Assembly (NCBI GenBank): GCA_964414185.1 | Contig: CAYPVK010000003.1 | Span: 62,001-126,000, forward strand | DNA: 64,000 nucleotides | Direction: 5' to 3' | Source: UBA7488 sp964414185 | GTDB lineage: Bacteria; Pseudomonadota; Alphaproteobacteria; CAAHEQ01; UBA3637 | Part shown: positions 22,812-32,988 of the stretch, piece after piece | Numbering within the stretch: position 1 is the first letter of the stretch | Layout: each line of letters starts with the position of its first letter | Notes under the pieces: model-generated | Told to the model about the DNA's origin: nothing | The model's input: only the letters and a program-made list of their open reading frames with translations | Database searches by the model: none | Made by a program: the position numbers and the translations under genes

Positions 22812-25627
22812 TATATAATATCAATTTATCGGATCATTTTGCAGATAGATTGGTTGAATATGTCTTGTCAAAAAAATTTGCAAGCCCGTTTGATATGGCA
22901 CGTTTGCAGATTATTTTGCCTACGCGCCGTGCTTGCCGAACCGTTAAAGAAGCTTTCCTTAGGTCAAGTCGTCACCGCACTTTGTTACTTCCTAAATTAA
23001 CGGCACTTTATGAATTGGATGAATTGCAAATTGATTTGCCCCCTACAATGCCAAATATTCGCCGCATCATGTTGTTGGCAAAATTATGTTTGGCCAAACC
23101 GAACATCGGCACTCCCGATAAAGCAGTCATGGTTGCCATCGAGTTGGCTTCAATGTTGGATGAATTTTATCAACATGAAGCGGATATGGGCAAGTTAGCA
23201 GATTTGGTTCAAGAAAAACAATTTGCAAAACATTGGAACGAAACGGTTGAATTTTTGGACATCATTCATGGTGCATGGCCCGAAATTTTAGCCGAAGCAG
23301 GACAAATTGATGAAATGGATTATACCATTCGAATGATAAAAGCCACGACGTTAAAATGGCAAAAAACGCCACCGAAACATCCAATTATAATGGCGGGTTT
23401 TGACGGAACTGTCCCTGCTGTTATCGAACTTGCAAAAGTTGTTAACGGTTTGAAAAACGGTGATTTGTTTTTAAACGGCGTTGATACGTCCATGGATATT
23501 CAAGAATTCAAAAAATTGCCCGACAACCATTATCAATATACTTTTAAAAAGCTTTTGCAGGCTCTTAATATTGAACCTAAAGGATTGAAATCTTTTTCAC
23601 CTCGGCGCAGTTGCGAAAATTTATTAAGTGAAGCTTTCAAACCTGCTGAAAAAACCAATACATGGCAATATTTGGACGCGTTGGATAAGGATACTTTAAA
23701 AAACGTAACGTTCTATGAATGCGATACAATGAATGAAGAAGCGTTAATGGTAGCTTTAATTTTGCGCCAAACATTGGAAACACCCGAAAAAACAGCTGCT
23801 TTTGTTACGACTGACAGATTATTGGCCCGTCGTGTGATAATTGAAATGAAACGATGGGGTGTTGAATTGGACGATTCGGCCGGTACGCCGCTTTATCAAA
23901 CCGAAACAGGGGTTTATTTGCTGTTGTTGGCCGAAATGGCCTTGTCAGGGGGTACAGGTGCGGCTAAGTTGGCATTGTTGAAACATCCGTTAAGTGCTGA
24001 CCATATAAATCCGTCCGCTTTTCGTGTCAAAGTTAAGTCGGCAGAATTTGATGCGCGGTTAAAAAATCATAAACTGCAAATTCAAACCCAAACGGATTTT
24101 TCCCCTTTTATTGCCCATTTCCAAAATAATATTTTGGTACCGTTTAAAACGCTTTTGCAGGAACATATTTCCTTGGCCGAATCTTTGGCAACCAGCCATG
24201 ATCGCAGCGGCGTTGAACGTTTATGGAACACCGAAGCCGGGCAAACCGCTTATAAACTTCTAACCGAATTACTTGAATATGGTGATATTTTGGGTGAAAT
24301 CGAACCGGCATTTTATCCGACCGTTTTAAAGTTATTTATGTCAAACATGTCAGTGCGTCCGCGATACGGCATGCATCCGAGGCTTGATATTTTGGGACCT
24401 ATTGAAGCGCGGATGAGTCAAGCCGACGTCATGATTGTCGGCGGTTTGAACGAAGGCATTTTTCCTCAAATTCCCGAAGCGGGGCCATGGTTGAACCGTC
24501 CGATGCGCAAATCATTGGGGTTGCCGTCACTTGAAAGCAAAATTGCAACATCTGCAATGGATTTTGCCCGTTGTTTGTGTGCCAAAGAAGTGTATTTGAC
24601 AAGAGCTTTGAAAGCTGACGGTTCACCGACAATCCCGTCGCGTTTTCTTTCGCGTCTTGAGGCGGTTTTGAAAGCCGGCAATGTCATATGGAAAAAACAA
24701 GTACCGAATTTGGCGCGTTTAATCGACAAACCGACCGAAACAATACCCGCCGTGCGCCCTGCTCCAAAACCGCCGTTATCGGCACGGCCGCGTGCTTTGT
24801 CGGTTACAAAGATTGAATTGTGGATGCGTAATCCGTATGCCATTTATGCACGTTATATTTTAAACTTATATCCGTTGGACGATTTGGAAATTTTACAAAA
24901 GGGCTTATTGTTCGGGAATGCCGCGCATAAAGCCTTGGAACGTTTTATCAAACAAAATCCCGCATCACTTAATGAACAAAAATTATTGGCATTCGGCATG
25001 GATACACTTAAATCCTACGGTTTTGACGAAGGTGATTTAGCCTTTTATATGCCAAAGTTTGAAAACATCGCCAAATGGTTTTTAACCGAACAAGCCGCCC
25101 GTCAAGGGCGCACCGCGCAATGTATTGTCGAACAAACGGGCGAAATTGTATTGCCTATGCCGCACGGACCTTTTAAATTATCGGGGAAAGCTGACCGCAT
25201 TGATATTTTAAAGGATGGGTCGGTTGAAATCATAGATTATAAAACGGGTAGCGTTCCTTCGATTAAAGAGGTACATGCCGGTTTTGCGCCGCAGTTGCCT
25301 TTGGAAGCATATATTTTAACCCAAGGCGGTTTTGAAAACGTTCAAACACATAAAATTTCCGATTTATCCTATTGGAAATTATCCGGAAAAACGGGAGATT
25401 CGAAAATTACGTCGCTTAATACGAAAAACAGCGAAAATTTATCGGCTTTAATCGCCAAATCCGCCGAAGGGGTAAAAGCGCTTATCCATACGTTTGATGA
25501 CGAAAATACGCCCTATGAAGCGTGCCCTGTCCCTGAAAAAGCGCCCAAGTATAATGATTACGAACATTTATCGCGTGCCAAAGAATGGTTAAATGCCGAT
25601 GAGGACGAGGATGACACATATGAATGA
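22808..25627 (+). CDS. addB: Double-strand break repair protein AddB (alphaproteobacterial type)
   Basis: A 939-residue protein with a degenerate helicase-like N-terminal half, the LILPTRRACRTVKEAFLR region where a Walker motif would be, and a C-terminal PD-(D/E)XK nuclease domain: GKADRIDIL and EIIDYKTG around residues 790-815. With AddA it resects double-strand ends for RecA loading after recognition of Chi-like sites. The ATG overlaps the murU stop by four bases, and its own stop overlaps addA. Length is near the usual 1,000 residues. Confidence 0.93.
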   Translation: MIYNINLSDHFADRLVEYVLSKKFASPFDMARLQIILPTRRACRTVKEAFLRSSRHRTLLLPKLTALYELDELQIDLPPTMPNIRRIMLLAKLCLAKPNIGTPDKAVMVAIELASMLDEFYQHEADMGKLADLVQEKQFAKHWNETVEFLDIIHGAWPEILAEAGQIDEMDYTIRMIKATTLKWQKTPPKHPIIMAGFDGTVPAVIELAKVVNGLKNGDLFLNGVDTSMDIQEFKKLPDNHYQYTFKKLLQALNIEPKGLKSFSPRRSCENLLSEAFKPAEKTNTWQYLDALDKDTLKNVTFYECDTMNEEALMVALILRQTLETPEKTAAFVTTDRLLARRVIIEMKRWGVELDDSAGTPLYQTETGVYLLLLAEMALSGGTGAAKLALLKHPLSADHINPSAFRVKVKSAEFDARLKNHKLQIQTQTDFSPFIAHFQNNILVPFKTLLQEHISLAESLATSHDRSGVERLWNTEAGQTAYKLLTELLEYGDILGEIEPAFYPTVLKLFMSNMSVRPRYGMHPRLDILGPIEARMSQADVMIVGGLNEGIFPQIPEAGPWLNRPMRKSLGLPSLESKIATSAMDFARCLCAKEVYLTRALKADGSPTIPSRFLSRLEAVLKAGNVIWKKQVPNLARLIDKPTETIPAVRPAPKPPLSARPRALSVTKIELWMRNPYAIYARYILNLYPLDDLEILQKGLLFGNAAHKALERFIKQNPASLNEQKLLAFGMDTLKSYGFDEGDLAFYMPKFENIAKWFLTEQAARQGRTAQCIVEQTGEIVLPMPHGPFKLSGKADRIDILKDGSVEIIDYKTGSVPSIKEVHAGFAPQLPLEAYILTQGGFENVQTHKISDLSYWKLSGKTGDSKITSLNTKNSENLSALIAKSAEGVKALIHTFDDENTPYEACPVPEKAPKYNDYEHLSRAKEWLNADEDEDDTYE

Positions 25628-28600
25628 TTTATTAAGGCAAATCAATAAAGAACAACAAAAAGCCAGCAATCCTTTATCAAGCGTTTGGGTGGCGGCATCG
25701 GCGGGTTCGGGTAAAACAAAAGTGTTAACCGACCGTGTGTTGAATTTGTTGTTGTTGAACGGCCAACCCGAAAAATTATTGTGCTTGACTTTTACCAAGA
25801 CCGCTGCCGCCGAAATGTCCAACCGCATTAATGATGTTTTGAAATCTTGGGTAATTATGCCGGATGAAGCTTTGGCAGCTGAGATTGAAAAACTGTCCGG
25901 CGATTATGCCGACGGTGACATGTTGGACAAGGCCAGACGCTTGTTCGCTCTGACTTTGGAAGCACCGGGCGGCATGAAAATCATGACCATTCACAGTTTT
26001 TGCCAATCCGTGTTAAAACGCTTTCCGTTGGAAGCGGACGTTTCGCCCAATTTCGAAGTCATGGATGACACGACTTCAACCGAAATGCTGAATCGGCTGT
26101 TACATGATGCTTTTAAAAATCCGTCATTGAAAAAGGATGTTGCTTACTTGTCAAGCGAATTGGATGAAACCGCATTCATGAAAATTTTTAAAGAAATTTT
26201 GGCAAACCGTTCGGCTTTAATGCATTTGAAAGAGCGTATCCCGAACCTTCAAACATTGATATATCAATTAAAGAATTACTATAAAATAAATAATTATCTC
26301 ACTGAAAATGATATTATAAATGAAAATTTTGATTTGGACGAATGGTCGGAAAAGAAAAAACTTTATCTGTATGCCGAAGGAGGGAAAAAACGTGGTATTA
26401 AAGATAAATTTGCGGATAATGATGAAGCTCAATTGGTCTATCAAACCGATGAAAAATTAAAGTTTTTTAAAATCATTCAAGCAACCGAAAGTTTATTAAA
26501 TCTTGCCTATTTCGTGTTGGAAAAATACGATTATGAAAAACAAACAAAATCAATGCTGGATTATGATGATTTGATTGAAAAAACAAAAGTCCTGTTGGAA
26601 CAATCCGATAAAGCGGCATGGGTTTTGTATAAGCTTGACGGAGGCATTGACCACATTTTGGTCGATGAGGCGCAAGATACAAACCCGGATCAATGGGCGA
26701 TTGTTCGTATGTTGGCCGAAGAATTTTTTTCGGGTGACGGTGTCAGCGATGCTTTTCGAACGATATTCGCCGTAGGGGATAAAAAACAATCCATTTACAG
26801 CTTTCAAGGTGCCGATCCGTCCGAATTTGAACGGATGCGTCTGTTTTTTGACAAAAAAGTAATGGCATCTCAAAACGATTTTATAACCGTTCCGCTTAAT
26901 TATTCTTTCCGTTCGACAAAACCCGTTTTGGATTTGGTTAATATGGTGCTGAAAAATAAAACGGCTAAAAACGGCGTATTGGATTCCATGGAAGAAGCCG
27001 TCCACTTGGCTTTTCGGGATAAAGATGCCGGTTTGGTGGAAATTTGGCCGCTGGAAGAAGCTGAAAAAACGGATGAACCCGAACCTTGGAAACCGCCGGT
27101 CGAACGTCAGCCTATCCAATCGGCCGAAACGCGCTTGGCTCAAAAAATAGCTTTCAAAATCAAAAACATGATAGAAAGTAAGGAAATTTTGCCCTCTCAA
27201 GGTCGCCCGATACGGCCCGGCGATTTTTTGGTTTTGGTTCAACGGCGCCGTAAATTTGTCAGCGAATTGGTTCGATATTTAAAAGAATATAATGTCCCCG
27301 TTGCCGGTATTGACCGTTTGGTTATTACCAACCATATCGCCGTGCAGGATTTATTGGCTATGGCAAAGTTTGCACTTTTGCAAAGCGACGATTTAAATTT
27401 GGCGTGTGTTTTAAAAAGCCCTTTAATCGGTTTGACCGAAGAACAATTATTTGATGTGTGCCATGGACGCGGTTCCCAATCGGTTTGGGAACGTGTTAAA
27501 GTCCTCTTCCCGGATAAAGCGGCTTTATTGTCCGAGATAATGGATAACGCCGACAAAATGCCTCCGTTCGAATTTTTTTCATATATTTTGAGCGTTTTGA
27601 ACGGCCGCAAACGTTTTGTCGCCCGTTTGGGAGAAGAAGCAAACGAAGCGTTAGACGAATTTTTAAACCTATGTATGACGTTTGAACAAAACAACACGTC
27701 GTCATTGCAAGTTTTTTTGACTTGGATGAGTGAAAAATCCATAGAAATCAAGCGCGATTTGGACAGCGCGTCCGTTGATGCCGTGCGAATCATGACCGTT
27801 CACGGGTCAAAGGGGTTGCAAGGAAACATTGTTTTTTTGCCCGATACGCGATTTGTGTCGCACAAACGACCGGGTTTTATTTGGGATAAACAAGGCTATC
27901 CCTTATGGATACCGAAAAAAAGCGTACGTACCGAAGCGGTTTATGACATTTTTGATGAACTTGACACACTGCGTTTGCAAGAATACCGCCGTTTGTTATA
28001 TGTTGCCATTACGCGTCCGAAAGACAGATTGTATATATGCGGTTGGGAAGGCAAAAAAAAGGCGGCTCAAGGAAATTGGTATGATTTGATTTTAGAAGCA
28101 ATCGAAGCCGTACCCGATGAAGACGGCATTATTCGTTTTAAATCTTCTCAACGGCGCGAAGTGGAAACAAAGGAAGTTCAAATCAAGAGCGAAAAACAAA
28201 TTGAATTGCCATATTGGGTATTTACATCGCCGATGCAAGAACCTGTTCCGCCCAAACCTTTGGCGCCGTCCAAGCCCGTCGATGAAACGGTAATCGACGA
28301 ATCGGCATTGACGGCTGCGCAAGAATCGACAATGCGCCGTGGAACGTTTATCCATAAATTATTGCAATTTTTGCTCGATATTGAACCCGATAAGCGTCAG
28401 GAAACCGTCGAAAAAATTAAACCTCGGGATATTGAAATTCCGAACAATTTTTTTGAAATTTTTGAAAATGAAAATTTTAAAGACTTGTTCGGCCCCCGTT
28501 CGTTGGCGGAAGTCCCCGTCGTAGGCGTTGTTGATGGGCGTGCCGTTTCGGGACAAGTGGATCGATTGGTTGAAAAGGAAAATGAAGTTTTAATTGTGGA

Positions 28601-28766
28601 TTTTAAAAGCAATCGCCATGTACCGTCAACCCGGGATAAAATTCCCGAGGTTTACAAGGTGCAAATGAAAACATATAAAGCATTGCTAAAAAATGTCTTT
28701 CCTGCTAAAATAATCAAATCTTATTTATTATGGACCGAAAATATGTCATTGATGGAGATAGAATAA
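25620..28766 (+). CDS. addA: Double-strand break repair helicase AddA
   Basis: About 1,048 residues from the ATG at 25620, which overlaps the addB stop by eight bases; in-frame ATGs at 25593-25611 are within addB. It is a UvrD-type helicase: Walker A AASAGSGKTKVLTDR near residue 24, DYDDLI then ILVDEAQDTNPDQW near 350, VGDKKQSIYSFQGADP near 390, and RIMTVHGSKGLQ near 720. The C-terminal nuclease carries SGQVDRLV and VLIVDFKSNR. AddA is the 3'-5' motor and one of two nucleases of the AddAB complex. All core motifs are intact. Confidence 0.96.
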   Translation: MNDLLRQINKEQQKASNPLSSVWVAASAGSGKTKVLTDRVLNLLLLNGQPEKLLCLTFTKTAAAEMSNRINDVLKSWVIMPDEALAAEIEKLSGDYADGDMLDKARRLFALTLEAPGGMKIMTIHSFCQSVLKRFPLEADVSPNFEVMDDTTSTEMLNRLLHDAFKNPSLKKDVAYLSSELDETAFMKIFKEILANRSALMHLKERIPNLQTLIYQLKNYYKINNYLTENDIINENFDLDEWSEKKKLYLYAEGGKKRGIKDKFADNDEAQLVYQTDEKLKFFKIIQATESLLNLAYFVLEKYDYEKQTKSMLDYDDLIEKTKVLLEQSDKAAWVLYKLDGGIDHILVDEAQDTNPDQWAIVRMLAEEFFSGDGVSDAFRTIFAVGDKKQSIYSFQGADPSEFERMRLFFDKKVMASQNDFITVPLNYSFRSTKPVLDLVNMVLKNKTAKNGVLDSMEEAVHLAFRDKDAGLVEIWPLEEAEKTDEPEPWKPPVERQPIQSAETRLAQKIAFKIKNMIESKEILPSQGRPIRPGDFLVLVQRRRKFVSELVRYLKEYNVPVAGIDRLVITNHIAVQDLLAMAKFALLQSDDLNLACVLKSPLIGLTEEQLFDVCHGRGSQSVWERVKVLFPDKAALLSEIMDNADKMPPFEFFSYILSVLNGRKRFVARLGEEANEALDEFLNLCMTFEQNNTSSLQVFLTWMSEKSIEIKRDLDSASVDAVRIMTVHGSKGLQGNIVFLPDTRFVSHKRPGFIWDKQGYPLWIPKKSVRTEAVYDIFDELDTLRLQEYRRLLYVAITRPKDRLYICGWEGKKKAAQGNWYDLILEAIEAVPDEDGIIRFKSSQRREVETKEVQIKSEKQIELPYWVFTSPMQEPVPPKPLAPSKPVDETVIDESALTAAQESTMRRGTFIHKLLQFLLDIEPDKRQETVEKIKPRDIEIPNNFFEIFENENFKDLFGPRSLAEVPVVGVVDGRAVSGQVDRLVEKENEVLIVDFKSNRHVPSTRDKIPEVYKVQMKTYKALLKNVFPAKIIKSYLLWTENMSLMEIE

Positions 28767-29507
28767 ATGATAAAAAAACTGATGATAGTCTGCTTGTTCG
28801 GCTTTTTGGCGTGTGCTTGCCAAACGCTTCCCCGGACGCCCGAAAATTTTGAAGCCGTAACGGTTGAAACCGAACATTTTTCATTCCGTATTTTCCAAAA
28901 GCAAATTACTCCCGGCAAACCGATCCGTTTTTATATTGAAGGCAACGGCAATCCGAACCCGGATGATTTTGTAGCATTAAAAATGGCGCAAAACGACCCA
29001 TCGCAAAATGTTATTTATTTATCAAGGCCGTGCCAATTTATAGACAGCCGAGTATGTTCCAATTCCGCCATTTATACAACGGCACAATACCACGAAGAAA
29101 TTTTGGCCGAAATGCAAGAATTGACAGCTTATTTGATAAACAAGTATAAAACTCCGGCCGTTGAATTCATCGGGTATGACGGCGGGGGAACAATCGCCAT
29201 GTTGCTCGGAACACGTGTGCCCCAAACGCGACGGATTATCACGGTGGCGGGTATATTGGATTTAAACAGCTATACCGAACACAACGGATTGGAACCGTAT
29301 GTTGACAGTTTAAATCCTGCCGATGAAAAAAATATTATCGCATCCATTCCCCAAATACATTACGTCGGCGGTAAAGATGAAATAACGACCAAACGTATGG
29401 CGGAACGTTTTGTCGCGCGGTTGCAATCGCCGCGTTCGGCGGTTGTAAAAGTTGTCCCATCTTTGGGGCATGACGGTTGGGAACGCGTTCAATTTGATTA
29501 TTATTAA
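28767..29507 (+). CDS. Alpha/beta-hydrolase-like lipoprotein
   Basis: A 246-residue protein with a lipoprotein signal (KK start, hydrophobic core, LACAC lipobox with the lipidated Cys at about residue 19 or 17). The body follows an alpha/beta hydrolase plan: nucleophile elbow GYDGGG near residue 138, YVGGKDE near 207 for the acid, and LGHDGW near 240 with the His. The elbow has Asp where esterases have Ser, so this copy may be a non-standard hydrolase or an inactive binding protein. It immediately follows addA and ends in a strong terminator. Confidence 0.78.
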   Translation: MIKKLMIVCLFGFLACACQTLPRTPENFEAVTVETEHFSFRIFQKQITPGKPIRFYIEGNGNPNPDDFVALKMAQNDPSQNVIYLSRPCQFIDSRVCSNSAIYTTAQYHEEILAEMQELTAYLINKYKTPAVEFIGYDGGGTIAMLLGTRVPQTRRIITVAGILDLNSYTEHNGLEPYVDSLNPADEKNIIASIPQIHYVGGKDEITTKRMAERFVARLQSPRSAVVKVVPSLGHDGWERVQFDYY

Positions 29508-29531
29508 CGTATGAATTTAGATATTAATCAC

Positions 29532-29562
29532 AAGGGTACCCCTAAACGGTACCCTTTATTTA
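29532..29562. terminator. Bidirectional terminator after the lipoprotein gene
   Basis: AAGGGTACC-CCTAAAC-GGTACCCTT, a perfect nine-pair stem, followed by TATTTATTG. It separates the plus-strand add operon from the minus-strand virD4-like operon. Confidence 0.85.
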
Positions 29563-29651
29563 TTGTCTCTTATGTATTGTGAAATTTAAAAGTACCTGAA
29601 CAAACATACCAACCCTTTATCAGATAAGCTTTGAAACATATTAAGATAAAA

Positions 29652-31865
29652 TTAATCCAATTGCATTGTGCCGATTGTTTCCAAATCGTCTTCTTCATTG
29701 ACAAAATCTTCAGGCATCGGACCAACCGGTTTAATTTTTGACAATTCTTTGTACTGCGGTATTTTGGAATACAGCGGTGTTTGTCCGACAATCGGACGAT
29801 ATAATTTGCCGGCATATAAAACAATTTGTTTTGTATTCGGCATATTTAGGAAAGTTGAACCGCCGATAACCGTATCATCTTTTGTTTTTATTTTAAGTTT
29901 ATGTTCATTCCAAAAAGTTGCCCCCATCCCTTTGAAATTTCCCGGCAAAAGTGAACTCGAAAGATCCAATTTACAACGGCTTTTATCATAGCTGCGAACG
30001 ACCTTTGTCAATGTTTCGATACCCTTTGTCAACTTATTACGTGTTTCGGGATTATTGTTGCGTTTGATTATTTTTGCGGCTACCGAACTCATAATCGTAT
30101 CGGCCGTTTCTTGATTATATTTTGCCGAAATTTGATGCCAATCTTGGACACAGATAAAAAATGAATTTCCCTTTGAACGTCCGAAAACAATACCGTCGGC
30201 AATACTTTTTAATGATGGCATATGATGAAATTCATCTAAAATGAAAGTCATCGGGAAAGGCCCCATTCCGTCTTCATTCGGACCGCTTTTCATCAAAGCA
30301 TTCATAGACATGTTGATGAATAAGCTGTTGACAAGCATTGTCGAACCCAAATCCGACAAAGGAACCGACAAATAAATCGTAATGGGGCGATATGTGCCGT
30401 CAATATCTTGAATGCCGCGTAATTGATCATAATTAATGTCATTTAATGATGTACGCAACCGAACGGCGGCATTTTTAAAAATATTAATGCCCGAAAGTGC
30501 CATTGATACGACAGAACCGCGTTGTTTATCCGGCAATGCTTCAACTTGAGACAATTCCAGTAATGTCCGCCGTCCGTATCCGTAATAAGCCGTTTCCAAA
30601 ACAGCTTCTTCCAAAATCATCTTCCACGCATCCGTGTTTAAAGCTGTGACATCTTGTTCCAAGCGCCTTTGTTTCAATTGTTCGTTGTATTTCATTTGCG
30701 TATTGTTTAAAACATCCAACAACATCGCAAAACATGCATCGGAGCCCCGCCAATTTTTCGGAATAATGCCCCATTTACCGATAGGCAAATAATTTTCTTT
30801 GGTAATGCGTCGCGCACGAGCATTTTTAAGGGCTTCTTGCACTTCGGGAAAATCGCGCATTGTTTCATAATAGGAAATCAGTACAACATAATCTTCTTCA
30901 TCCAAAGCATCTTGTTCAATTTTATATAAAAAGTAATCATTGGCTTTTGCCTGATCGACTTTCCCGCACAACCACCCCGTTAAGCCGGTTAAACACCCGC
31001 GCCCTGCCTTTGTCCAATACGGATCGGTTCCCGTGGGGCCGTCCGGGATTAAAAAGTCAATCAATTCATCAATGTAACCTTCCCTGCCGCCTTGGATTGA
31101 TGGCAGATTGTCCCCGCCCAACGGATTCCAAGACGGCCAACGGATACCCTTTGACGGGTCGTCAAGTGCACCCCAATTCAATTTAAAAACGGGGCCTAAT
31201 GTCGCACGATAACCGCTGGTAGCGGCAGCTATTTCACCTTTTGGATCATGAATAATCAAACAGGTATCTTGAGCTTCAAAGATTGCGGGAATAATACATC
31301 CCACTGTTTTTCCTGTACCGGGCGCGCCGATACAAAAGACCGAACGGCAATCGGGCAACTTCATTTTCGAACCGTTCATCATGCCTAAAAACAATCCTTT
31401 TCCGGTCAACAGGCCGAATTCTTTTAAATCTTTTTTTGTCGCCACACGTCCGTCGCCGAATGTTCGAGGTGCCAAATAGTACGGATTTTTAACCGGAATC
31501 ATCAATTCATACCAAATGAATAAACCGATCGGAATAATCGGCAGTTTCCAAGCAAAAAAACTGCCCCAAGTCGTATGGCGCGGCTCATTCGTAACCCATT
31601 GGGTCAAAGATGTCCAATATGTGGTGAACGGCAAAAAGACATTGCCCGAAAAAACAGCTTTAAAATAAGTACCGTACATGCCGCCCAATTCGTTCCAATA
31701 ACCTTTTATTGCCGCATATGTAAACGGTATCCAAAACAATAATAAAATCCATAATAAAACGATACCCAATAAAGCACGCCACCACCAAAATTTCAATGCC
31801 TTGCGCGTTGATTCGGATTCTTCTTTAAACCTGAAAATTTTAAAATGGTCAAATATCATGATCAA
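29652..31865 (-). CDS. virD4: Type IV secretion coupling protein, VirD4/TraG family
   Basis: A 737-residue protein of the VirD4 family. Two N-terminal membrane helices (residues 31-50 and 104-123) precede the ATPase domain with Walker A GAPGTGKT at 180-187 and DPKGE following. Walker B is MTFILDEFHH near 540, and a CVQDWHQI segment follows. These hexameric coupling proteins pass substrates to a type IV channel in the inner membrane. The length and long acidic tail (EEDDLETIG) are like those of Rickettsiales VirD4. No other vir gene is in the window, as in genomes with scattered T4SS clusters. It overlaps the upstream pentapeptide gene by four bases. Confidence 0.9.
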   Translation of the reverse strand: MIMIFDHFKIFRFKEESESTRKALKFWWWRALLGIVLLWILLLFWIPFTYAAIKGYWNELGGMYGTYFKAVFSGNVFLPFTTYWTSLTQWVTNEPRHTTWGSFFAWKLPIIPIGLFIWYELMIPVKNPYYLAPRTFGDGRVATKKDLKEFGLLTGKGLFLGMMNGSKMKLPDCRSVFCIGAPGTGKTVGCIIPAIFEAQDTCLIIHDPKGEIAAATSGYRATLGPVFKLNWGALDDPSKGIRWPSWNPLGGDNLPSIQGGREGYIDELIDFLIPDGPTGTDPYWTKAGRGCLTGLTGWLCGKVDQAKANDYFLYKIEQDALDEEDYVVLISYYETMRDFPEVQEALKNARARRITKENYLPIGKWGIIPKNWRGSDACFAMLLDVLNNTQMKYNEQLKQRRLEQDVTALNTDAWKMILEEAVLETAYYGYGRRTLLELSQVEALPDKQRGSVVSMALSGINIFKNAAVRLRTSLNDINYDQLRGIQDIDGTYRPITIYLSVPLSDLGSTMLVNSLFINMSMNALMKSGPNEDGMGPFPMTFILDEFHHMPSLKSIADGIVFGRSKGNSFFICVQDWHQISAKYNQETADTIMSSVAAKIIKRNNNPETRNKLTKGIETLTKVVRSYDKSRCKLDLSSSLLPGNFKGMGATFWNEHKLKIKTKDDTVIGGSTFLNMPNTKQIVLYAGKLYRPIVGQTPLYSKIPQYKELSKIKPVGPMPEDFVNEEDDLETIGTMQLD

Positions 31866-32962
31866 TTCCTGTTCTTCAAGTTGGATTTAGTCGTTTTGGG
31901 TTGCCCCGTAATTCGCTTGGGCCCGTTAGCCGTTGTTTCATCGACATCGGTATCTTGATTAATATCCGTTTGTTCCGTTACGGGAACGGGTGTATGTACC
32001 TCTTCTTCATACGGAACATAAACGATTTCGGGGATGCGATCATCTTTGAGCGGTGGGCGGAATAATTCGTTTTGAGGTGTATAAACGCGCTTGTCGGCAT
32101 TTTCCAGTTCATTTTTAGCATATTCTTGCAGTTCTTTTTTTCTGGCTTGCGCAAATTTTAAAGTTGCCGTTTTAATCGCTTTGGTATCCATTTTTTCCAC
32201 TTCGCGATAATAATGCAGTAGCCCTTCCAAACTTAATAATCGATTCGGATCAACATAAACGCCACGCAAATTGACTCCTTCCAAATCAAAAGCCGACAAA
32301 TCAATGCCTTTTAAATCTACATTGGTTAAATCCAAACGCCGCAAATCCAAATGCAACAAATCGGATTTTGACAAAAACCGAATATCTATCTGACCCGCTT
32401 CAATTTGTTTTATCAAAAATTCAAGTGCCGTCAATTTTTTTAAATCTTTTTCATCGATAGCCGTATTTTTCAGGTTTAATTTGCACGCATAAATTCGATT
32501 CCAATCGGCACCGAAAAAATCCGATCCTTCAAAATCAACTTCTTCCATATATGCTTCGGTGAAATCAGCCCCTTCAAAATCACAATTTTTAGCCGTAGTT
32601 TTGTAAAAAACGGCACCGGACAAATTAGCGCCTTTTAAACAAGCACCCGAAATATCAGCCCCTTTTAAATTAACGCCGGAAAAATCTCTTCCTTGTAAAT
32701 CAATCCCCGCTTTTACCGCTTGAACAAGCTCAACAGCCCGTTTGTCGGAGCGGTAGTCATCACGAACGGAAGGTAATATAAATTCTTGGGTATCTATGCC
32801 CAAAGAAAAATACATCATATCCGAATCGGTTATTTTCGTATCTGCGACTTTCATCGCCGGACGTGTCATTTCTTTTTTCATAACAGAAATTATAGCACAG
32901 AAAAATAAAAAAGAAATAAAAAAAGGATGACTTTTGTTCAAATTTATACTATAAAATGACAT
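31862..32962 (-). CDS. Pentapeptide-repeat protein coupled to the coupling protein gene
   Basis: At most 366 residues; the frame opens at 32962, but Met codons at 32881 and 32869 are better starts because a TATAAT-like box (32889-32894, minus strand) and an AAAAAAG ribosome site lie between. Two blocks of A(D/N)LSX repeats (about residues 95-150 and 200-240) form right-handed beta-helix coils. A helical region and a long polar tail follow. There is no membrane helix in the body. The four-base overlap with virD4 suggests a shared operon, possibly an effector, adaptor or chaperone for secretion. The link is inference. Confidence 0.75.
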   Translation of the reverse strand: MSFYSINLNKSHPFFISFLFFCAIISVMKKEMTRPAMKVADTKITDSDMMYFSLGIDTQEFILPSVRDDYRSDKRAVELVQAVKAGIDLQGRDFSGVNLKGADISGACLKGANLSGAVFYKTTAKNCDFEGADFTEAYMEEVDFEGSDFFGADWNRIYACKLNLKNTAIDEKDLKKLTALEFLIKQIEAGQIDIRFLSKSDLLHLDLRRLDLTNVDLKGIDLSAFDLEGVNLRGVYVDPNRLLSLEGLLHYYREVEKMDTKAIKTATLKFAQARKKELQEYAKNELENADKRVYTPQNELFRPPLKDDRIPEIVYVPYEEEVHTPVPVTEQTDINQDTDVDETTANGPKRITGQPKTTKSNLKNRN

Positions 32963-32988
32963 GACAATAAAAAAATGGAGACTGAATT

